A stretch of DNA of 64,000 nt from Drosophila miranda (Eukaryota; Arthropoda; Insecta; Diptera; Drosophilidae): NCBI RefSeq assembly GCF_003369915.1, contig NC_046675.1, positions 25,296,001 through 25,360,000 of the forward strand, read 5' to 3'. The notes under the pieces were generated by a model. The model searched no databases, had not been told where the DNA came from, and saw nothing but the letters and a program-made list of their open reading frames with translations. Numbering within the stretch: the first letter of the stretch is position 1; every line of letters begins with the position of its first letter. Positions 56,201 to 64,000 of the stretch are shown here, one piece after another. A program made the position numbers and the translations under genes.

Positions 56201-59200
56201 TCCCCATGTACGTACTCTCTTTTTTGATGTGGGGTATTGAGGTCGATTGAATTGACGATTTATGTTAGAGGCTATTGTATATGGGAGATGATATGATGAA
56301 AGATAAAAAGGAATATTGGCTCTTAAGAAGATAAGGATTTATAGGTACAATATATGTATATCTCTAGCGAATATCACTATTTTCACGGACAACTCCTACA
56401 CGCACCGAAAAATGGCATAGTTAAAATAAACACTATCATATTTAAATAATAAAAATAAATATATTATATTAAGTTTATGAAATATATATATATTTAGTTT
56501 AAATATGAAATATATTTATTTTAAACATGAAATATATTTATTTTAAATACGAAATATATTTATTTTAAATTCCTCATCATTTCCTTTCATCATTTCCACA
56601 ATGATTAACAATGATTACTTTAAAACAAATGATTTCCCCCATTACCCTCTTTATCAAACTTACCCTTGAAGCAGCACCTCTTGCTCTTGATCGCATAAAT
56701 GCAGAGGCACACAAGCAGCAGGATGGCGGCCATGCAGCCACCGGCCACGCCCATCATGTAGCTCATCTCGTAAGGTTCTGTCCGGCACAGCGGTGGAGGA
56801 TATTCAGCAGAAGGATATCGTTATAATCGATGCGTTGATTATGCAAGTATTAACAGGAATATTCATTTTCATATGCAACATAGTACTACGAGTACGAATA
56901 CGTATTGTAATAACGTGACGCATATTCGTATTGTTTGTGCGATTGATTTTAATTAAAATCGTTTGGGATATGATGATGCAGGGGTGTGTTTGGATGTGAT
57001 ATGATATAATATTTAATGAGTTGCATGTGCTTTCGATGCGTAAATATTGAATATTGCTAGTGTAATTGAAATGCAATTCGAATGCGGGATGATGGTGCAA
57101 TGAAGATGCGGGTGGGGCAGTGGGAGGTACAGGGGCAGGGGCAGGAGTTATGGGGGTAAAGAAAAACAAAGAAAAAAGTTCTATGCACCTGCAAACGTAC
57201 CCTCCACAATCAAATGTATGGCATGGCGATCAGTGCCCCGCTCGTTCTCCACCACCAGATAATAGGGCCGAGAGTCGTGCTCATCGGTGTGATGGATGTT
57301 CAGGGTGGACAGGTAGCAATCCTCGCGAGAGTCCTGCAGCATATCATCCGCCCGGAAGCGATCTGAAATGGGAATGAGAGAGAGAAACATTTTGTTGAAT
57401 TGGCCAAATAATTGCACTCAAATTACACACAATTTGTCGGGGGGGTGGAGCGGGCGGTCTGACATTAATCATTCGATTCGATGGGCTAACTAGTAATGCC
57501 ATGAAATGGCTTTGGACTGGGGGATTGGAATGCGCTTCGCTTGATTTGTGTCGGTGGCAAGCGAACACGCAGGATTACACGCACGAAGGATGCCGCTGGA
57601 TGGACACAAACACGGACAGCTGAAAATGAAGAATAATGCTAGCCAGAGCCATCAGAGCCACCAGAGCTACCAGATTCGTTGCAGTTCAAGGGCAGATGCC
57701 TCGGGAAGGAACGAAACTGCAGAAAAGAGTTTCAGCTGGAAAAACGAGCTGAAAATGCCCGCGCATGTGTGTGTGTGTGTGTGTGTGTGTGGGTTTTCCG
57801 TTGGAGCTCGGATTACCCGGCGGCTGACAGGCGTGGCAAGTCTGCTGCTACGGGGTGCCTTTCTAACGTTGCCTGCCAGTGCCGCTGCCATAGCCATTTC
57901 CTCTGGCCTCTTCATTCCCATTCCGTATCCCCGACGCGGACATGACACTGGCAGTTTTCTTGCCCAACTCTGACTCTGACTCTGTTTTCCTCGTGCAATT
58001 TGTCTTGATTTGTGGATACTCTCTACCGCGAATTGAATGCCAAAAAATTGGTTGGAGGGAAACAACCATAATGAGCCCTCCAGCAGGATCTACCGCTAAT
58101 TGAATCCGGAATAGCCACAACTAAGGGCAAGTGAAAGCCTAATTGCATTTTCATTAGGCGCCCAATGAAGCGCAAACTAAACGCTGAACTTTAACTGGTG
58201 GCTGCCACATCAAAGGGGGTGTGGGTGTAGGTGTGGGTGTGGGTGTGGCTGTATATACGCACCTATTCCCGAACCGGCCTCGAGACGCAGTGAACCCCAT
58301 TCCCAGGCGACGCGCAGTGGCCGTGGATCCGCACAGACGACCATTGTCAGGATGGCGGACTCTCCTCTTTTCACGGAGATGGTGTGCATCGAAGGATGCA
58401 GACGTAGAACCTGTGGGGCACCTGCAAATACAATGGAACAAATAATAGAAAAAGATTTGGAGTTAGGGGTATAATTGTATTAAAAGAGAACAACGTTTGG
58501 TCCTTAAGAGATGGCTTTTTAATTGAGTTTTGGTCTTCACAAACGGATTCAACGAGCTGCATTGCTGAATGAAATTATACGTGTATAAAATGGTTTTGAG
58601 GGGTGCAGTTTTTCGCCTGAGCATTTCAACATTTAACAGTCTTTCCCATACTTTTTCCCTTTATTTCCTTGGGGTAAGTCATAGAAAAATTCCTGGAACG
58701 GTGTAGCCTTGTCCACGTTCTACTTCTTGCTCTGAGAGGAAAAATCTTTCTCCCCATAAATTATATAAAATTATTAAAAGGGGTTGCAGTCTCTCCCCCA
58801 GCATAGTTTTTCTTTTAAAGAGAGGGTAAATCTTTCCGTCCCATAAATTACATCAAATTGTTTGAAAGGTGTTGCCAACTCCTATTTCCTTAAAGAGGAA
58901 AGCTTCTTCAGGAAATCCAGGGGGGAGAACAAGCCAGTATAGTGCTCCAGAGGGTCAACAACTTTGCCATTTTTAATGAGGTATTTTGTATTTTCTCCCC
59001 AGTTTTATTTTTTTGGTGACACTCTCTCTCTCTCTGTCTCTCTCTGGATTGCTGGTGCAACTACATATATACTTAGTTAGTTCGTTAGTTACTTCACACA
59101 CTCCCTCCCAGTTCCCAGATATAATGTGGTGTCCAGTTTTTTCGGTTCATATATATGATATACATGTGTACATATATTTATTCACTTTTTTTGTGCACTT

Positions 59201-62200
59201 TTTTCGCCTTGGTGGCGCTGCTAAATTGCTCGTGTCCTTGGTTGGTCATAAATTATGTACGTGCTGTGGTATTCAGCACTAAATTTAAATATTTCTTGCT
59301 TCTCTATTTTTTTTGTACATTTTTTCTGTGCGCTGTCCAGTTTTTTTCCCCGCTTCTGGCAGTGGCCGTGGCAGTTTCTCCGTTTATTTTTTTACGCTGG
59401 CACTGCGGTCATAAGTTCATTTTGATTTTGTGTTACGTTTTGGTTTAGTCTGTTGCCCAGTTGCTACATGCCACCGCCGCGCAATTCTGTGGCATGGAGT
59501 GGCGGTATCGTTGCGAGGCGGCAACGCAAGCGCTTAAAATGTTTTGCTGGCGCTTTCCGGCTCCAGCTTTTAATGGAGTTTTGTTAGTTGTTTTAAGTGT
59601 GCATTAGTTGCACGGAGTGTTGCCAGGACCCAAATGAGTAGCCCGAAGAGCGGCATAGCTACAGCAAACCCTTCCCTGAAGTCCCATCTTTTCTCGCCTG
59701 ATTGTCACCTCCTCTGTAGGTATTGCGGTTGCAGGTCCTGCCACAGAAATTGACAGCTGAGAGAGAGATGGAGATTTATGACTGCAACTATTCCTCCCAC
59801 AGCAGCTCTCATAGGAGTGCCCCCTCTCTTCGGTAGAGCATACGCCATTCGTTGATTGCTCAACTATTTCAGATCCTAACGTTGTCGGCATATCTTGTGG
59901 TCTCTGCGGTTTTTTGCAGAGATATGCTGGTGTTCTGGTACACGGACTTACCCACAACTTGCAGGGAGACCGGATCGGATATGGCCACTCGCTCCTGGCC
60001 ATTGATGTAGCTGGTGGCACGGCACTCGTACTCGCCCTGATACTCGTAGGTGACATTGTCGATGACGAGACGGGGCTCGTTGCCCCGTTCCACATACTTG
60101 GAGCCATGCGAGATTCTAGGGAAGCACAAAGAGAGATTGATTATGATTATGTGTGGTCTTCTAATATTGGTGATGTGATGTGATGCCTTTGCCCCATTGA
60201 TGCATACTTCCATCAAAATGAAAACAGATGCATGCAGGCCCTCCCCGTGTGCTGTGTGCGTTCGTGTCTCCACTCGGTTGCATATCCTTCTTCTCTGGCT
60301 TTCCAATATTGAAAATTGCGTATGCGTATGAGTTATTTTTCGGTGCAGGCTGCCTGCCTGCCTTCCTGCCTGCTGCACGGAGTGCCCTCTGACTCTCCCT
60401 GGCTATCCAAAGAGCTGGTACACAGAAATATTTGATACATTTTTAATATGAGAAATGCCTTTCAAGCTGCGAAATGCTTTGGCCTCTGCCATGCTTCTCT
60501 TTTTTTTTTTTTGCCTTCCTTTGTGGGTTCTTTTGATGGTCATACGATGAAGGAGAACTTTAAGAGACTGCTTTAAGGGTATCCTTGGGGTTTCAGCAAT
60601 TAAAAGCAATAAATTAGAAAGCCATTCAAATGCAAATCGCCAGAGTCAAAAAAGTTTGGACGAAAGGAGGCTAAAACAACACAGAAATCACGTAAATCAA
60701 ATTGACAAGGACTCCGTGTGAGACTCTCTCTGTGCTACGGGACGGTGATACCTCCGTGGTTGTTGCACTTGCAACCAAAGGAAGACCTCCAAAGAGGACG
60801 ACCTTCGAAAAGGAGATTAGAGTGCTCCTGAGCATACGTTGTGGCCTGTCAGCGGCTCACTCCGTGGCATTGATTTATTATCCGTCCCACCTGTGCCCCC
60901 AAATGGTAAGGCGACTCCCGCTGTTTACTTAACGTGGCACGCGCCATTTAATGTGGTGCCACAGGAGGTGGCATGGTGGTGCGCCGGTGGGGTATTTCAG
61001 GGGTGGCAGACTGTGGTGTGGCATCGAGTACATGCGTGGAAATTAGTTTTCAACAATTGACATTTAATTTCTGATAAACACGCGCGCGTTTTGCTTCATT
61101 AAGTCAACACGTCAATGTGTTGCATGTGGCATTCGTTATTAGACGGGCGACACCTACACAAAACGCTGCCACGCCCACGCCCACTCCACATATCCTCCCA
61201 CCCGATCACGATCTAAAATCCAGTCTTGTACGAGTGCGAGCACGAGTACGAGTATGTTGCATGATGTTTGCTTGATTGTCTAGGGGGAAAGTGCAAACAA
61301 ATGGATTCACAAAAATCACGTACTTATGTGGCAATAGCAACAGAAGAGTGGGAAAGAGAGTGGTGGCATAGAGAGAGAGAGAAAGAGATGGATAGCTGTA
61401 GACAGTCATATGCATGAAGAGTGTTTTCGATTTTTCCACAGGCTTTGCCTGCTTTGCATACTAATGCCTTGCCTGAAAAAAGTGATAGACGAGAGGGAGA
61501 GGAAGGAATAGCAGCAGCAAACGGAAGGAACCTAATCCAGCACTGATACCCTCTTAAAAAAATGGATATTTGGGTTAGAAAATGAAGTTTGTCATTCCAA
61601 ATGATAGAGGTGCTCCCAGTTCTTTTTAATATGAAAGCTGTACGAAGGTTTTAGCAACTTTTTAGCTGTGTTTGGAGTGTGGAATTTATAATTTCTAATT
61701 TATCGTTACTGATATATTTCGAAAGCTAAATCGATGACTCGTTACAGGGTATGCCCTCATCGGTTACATCCACACCCCCCTCCACTTTTATTGTGGTTTT
61801 CCCTCAAGATGCAGACAATTTCCGCTGCGTAGCTAATTAAAATTACGCAAAGTATCATCATCATCATCATCTGGCAGTGGGTGTGGCCTCAGCTAAGACG
61901 GAAATGTGCAACAGGAAACGCGCTCATATAAGAGGGAAATGTTCTTTTCCCATCAAGGTGAGGCTTGCTCTGGTGGTTGGAGGTCGTGTGCTAGTCTTAC
62001 TCATAATTATAGACTAAAGTGCAAATGCAAATTCCTTTTAAAGGCTTCAATTTAAATGAAAAGCAAATGTTGCGCATACGCCGCATGAGCCGGGGCTTAA
62101 TTAGCGCCGCCAGCCAATCCACAAACAATGGCCAGAATCAGAATCCGAGGCAGAGTGGAGAGAGAAAAGAGAGTTCATAAGGAGAAAGGCCACCACACTA

Positions 62201-63979
62201 AGCCTCGACCTCGGTTGGGCCGCCCAAAAGTATGCAATGGAAATTGTTGGAGCCTACCGAAACGCGGACCACCGCAAGTGAATATCTGTGTGCATAACTG
62301 TGTATAAATGGGTGTGTATATATATCCTGGGACTCACCTCTGCACCCATTTGTAGGATGGCATGGGATTACCCTCTGCAACGCACTCGAAGGCAGCCGGA
62401 CTGAACAGGGGCGCGGTGGTGAGGCGATCCGGGCCAGCTGAAACAATTTTGGGCGGATCTAAAGAGAGAAAATGGTAGAGAGAGAGGGTTTGGTGAAAAC
62501 TTTGGCCAAGATAAATACTCCACTGGAGAGAGGTAAAGCGAATAGGAAGGTAAAGTTAAAGATACGTACATTTCACATCCAACTGCACCGACAGCTGCTC
62601 CGAGGTTCCCACCGAATTCTGCGCCTGGCAGGTGTACAGTCCAGCATCCCTCCGCCCAACGGGACGCAATTGTAGAGTTTCCTGTCCAGATACGGAGGGG
62701 TAGAGGGAAGGGAAAGAGAAGGCAATTTAATACAATTACAAATTTCTGCTACACTTCAGATAAATACCCAACCAAGGAGTAGAGGAGGGACAGTGTGGAA
62801 GACAATTTTGGAACAACATAAACAAGAAAGAGCAAGGATTTCTCCTCTTGGGATTGGGATTGCAGGGTGGCTGGATTGCAGGGAGGTGCAGAACTCACCT
62901 GCAGGCTAGCTATCTCGGAGCGACCAGCCCGTCGCCAGACGATGCTCGCCGGCGGATTGGCATCGGCCACGCAGCGCAGGACGAGCGCATCCTTATCCTC
63001 CTCCAAGTCGATTTCCGGTGAGCCAATTAGACGAATGCTCGGCGCATCTGCAAAAGACCAGACCCCAGACCAGACGAGAAACGTTCAAGTTGGGTAAGCA
63101 AAAACAGGAACCAGAAACAGATATAGAAACAGAAACAAAAACAAAAACAGAGCAAACAGAGTCAACAAGCCAGTCCAGGCCAAGTCTCTGGCTGTGAATG
63201 TGGATGTGGCCCTGGCGTTGGTCCTCCTTCTGGCCACGTCCGCTGGGACAAGTCAACTCTTGAATTGCTCAGCAAAACAGGAAATTACGGCAAATTGTTG
63301 TTAATTTAATTGTTACAGCTCTGTTTCTGTTTCTGTTTAGTTCTTTTGACTCTAAGCCAAATCAAATGATGGCACTCTGCTTGTCTAGACCCTGGGATGC
63401 AACTGATTCAAAGTTTGAACAGTGGTTTGGGTTTGTTGGGGGGTACTCACATTTCACATCGAGGCGGGCCTCGACGGGCGTCGATTTGGCCGAGTAGGAC
63501 TCGTGGAAGGCCGCACAGCGCAGCATGTCTCCGTGACGCTCTCGCATTGCCGACACTTGCACCACGGAGGTGGAGGACCAAGTGCGTGGATTATCCGGCT
63601 CGGTGGCATTCATTTGTGGGTGCATCGCAGAGATCTCCTGGTCGCCTGCAACAGACAGACAGACAGACAGACAGAGAGAGACAGAGACAGAGAGGAGGGA
63701 GAATGAGAACCGAGTAAAGGAAATGGGAAATGGTTGGCAAATTAATTAACAGGACAATGACCAGGGGGTCGTCAGTGTCCCTGTCCGTGTCCATCAGGAT
63801 AACAACTGCAATCAATGGGGCTACCAGACACTTACCCAAATACCATTTGAGGGTGGCCGGTGGATTACCATAATGTGAGACACACTTCACTGTCGCCATG
63901 GCGCCAGCATCGACGGTGATGTTGTGCCCCGGCGGCACGTGGACGGCCTCGTACTCGAGTCGAGGACGCTGTGGCGCCA
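53021..63979 (-). CDS. Immunoglobulin-superfamily transmembrane receptor (5' end outside window)
   Basis: Cell-surface adhesion/recognition protein. Exons, all phase-consistent: 63979-63836, 63645-63451, 63047-62899, 62681-62570, 62458-62338, 60115-59952, 58421-58263, 57362-57201, 56777-56664, 54910-54877 and 53312-53021, about 548 residues in the window. Four Ig-like domains, each on two exons and starting at a phase-1 junction: Ig-a (ATVKCVSHYG ... DMLRCAAFH), Ig-b (LVLRCVADANPP ... AGLYTCQAQNSVG), Ig-c (AAFECVAEGNP ... GEYECRATSYING) and Ig-d (MVVCADPRPLRVAWEW ... SRPYYLVVENERG). Then a membrane segment (YMMGVAGGCMAAILLLVCLC) and a basic stop (KSKRCCFKG). The tail has GYKSSDKDSEKADL, DSIYTTPAG, a poly-Gln run and the end ILQPPTRV*, whose T-x-V fits a class I PDZ ligand. 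Earlier Ig domains and signal peptide lie to the right. Resembles nephrin/SYG-2-like insect receptors; not assigned to a named gene. Confidence 0.88.
53158..53219 (-). repeat. CAG/CAA repeat encoding poly-Gln in the receptor tail
   Basis: About 20 consecutive Gln codons (mostly CAG, some CAA), followed by an Ala-rich stretch. Likely length-polymorphic. Confidence 0.9.
53313..54876 (-). other. Receptor intron between the 34-nt exon and the tail exon
   Basis: AT-rich with a G/T-rich stretch at 53374-53500 and TGTG repeats near 54640-54680. No exon seen. Confidence 0.6.
54911..56663 (-). other. Receptor intron downstream of the membrane exon
   Basis: Contains TCAGTCACTCACTC repeats (55312-55335), a poly-G run at 55740-55750, (CGACTG)n at 55772-55793, and the 22-bp tandem array at 56478-56570. 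No exon supported. Confidence 0.6.
56478..56570. repeat. AT-rich 22-bp tandem repeat, about four units
   Basis: Units ATGAAATATATTTATTTTAA + 2 nt at 56505-56526, 56527-56548 and 56549-56570, nearly identical, with a degenerate longer unit just before at 56478. Confidence 0.85.
56778..57200 (-). other. Receptor intron between Ig-d second half and the membrane exon
   Basis: AT-rich; donor GTACGT at 57200, acceptor TGTGCCGGACAG. A GGGGCAG repeat lies near 57128-57145. Nothing else seen. Confidence 0.65.
57363..58262 (-). other. Receptor intron splitting Ig-d
   Basis: Donor GTGCGT at 58262, acceptor CATTTCAG. Holds a (GT)n run at 57765-57791 and (GTGGGT)n at 58219-58250. An open minus-strand frame at 57667-58065 crosses the GT run and is not supported. 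Confidence 0.65.
58422..59951 (-). other. Receptor intron between Ig-c and Ig-d
   Basis: AT/CT-rich, with (CT)n at 59021-59045. The part next to the Ig-c exon (59604-59951) stays open in one non-receptor frame for over 110 codons; see findings. No exon confirmed. Confidence 0.55.
60116..62337 (-). other. Receptor intron splitting Ig-c
   Basis: 2.2-kb intron, donor GTGAGT at 62337, acceptor CTTCCCTAG at 60116. Simple repeats only: poly-T at 60500-60512, (CGAGTA)n near 61230-61252, (GA)n at 61371-61390 and (ATC)n at 61855-61871. Confidence 0.65.
63650..63692. repeat. (GACA)n microsatellite beside a receptor exon
   Basis: ACAGACAG repeat followed by GAGACAGAGACAG in the intron immediately upstream of the exon 63645-63451; on the minus strand it forms the TCTG-rich pyrimidine tract of that acceptor. 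Confidence 0.85.
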
Positions 63980-64000
63980 CTGCAATCGAGAACAAAGATT

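Noticed and set aside
57667..58065. 132-codon minus ORF in a receptor intron
   Set aside because: Crosses the (GT)n microsatellite as poly-Thr-His; no Ig features and flanked by a well-phased splice pair.
1..64000. tRNA, rRNA and CRISPR arrays
   Set aside because: No cloverleaf-type A/B-box pairs, rRNA-like segments or regularly spaced repeats were seen by eye; CRISPR is not expected in a eukaryote.

Overview
This is eukaryotic DNA from an insect, almost certainly a Drosophila species. It has GT-AG introns of 60-70 nt alongside very long introns, CAG/CAA-rich coding repeats, many CA/GT, AT and GA microsatellites, and a gene set recognisable as fly: polychaetoid (ZO-1), an ARMH3 homologue, IscU, Kdm2, beag (RED/IK), Ada and a ZAD zinc-finger gene. 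In D. melanogaster these genes lie, as far as I recall, on Muller element E (3R, about 85B-C). The exact species cannot be fixed from the sequence.

Layout. 1-3.1 kb: 3' end of pyd (+). 3.7-6.2 kb: ARMH3-type gene (-). 6.2-7.3 kb: a divergent promoter block shared with IscU (+, 7.27-7.90 kb), built partly from a dispersed repeat rich in housekeeping core-promoter motifs. 8.4-8.8 kb: a small secreted Kazal protein (-). 9.8-11.6 kb: transposon debris (a LINE reverse-transcriptase fragment and more copies of the same repeat). 13.15-19.98 kb: Kdm2 (+). 21.17-22.91 kb: beag (-), divergent from Ada (+, 23.1-24.1 kb). A ZAD-C2H2 zinc-finger gene (+, 24.29-25.5 kb or further) follows within about 160 bp.

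The right 60% of the window (26.8-64 kb, minus strand) is dominated by one large immunoglobulin-superfamily receptor gene whose 5' end lies beyond the right edge. I reconstructed eleven exons in consistent phase (63979 down to 53066): four Ig-like domains, each on two exons, a transmembrane segment, and a short cytoplasmic tail. I could not assign it a fly gene name.

The most interesting biology is at the C-terminus of that receptor. The tail exon ends in a possible PDZ ligand (TRV) at a single TAG stop, and the same frame then stays open for another 1,279 codons. This suggests stop-codon readthrough or an unusually short 48-nt intron. Further downstream on the same strand are several coding-like islands (43.4, 36.4, 30.6 and 28.15 kb). 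All can be entered in phase 0, the phase of the GT donor at the end of the tail exon, so the receptor may have a set of alternative cytoplasmic tails. A mariner-like MITE lies between two of them. The rest of 31-49 kb looks like AT-rich intron with simple repeats.
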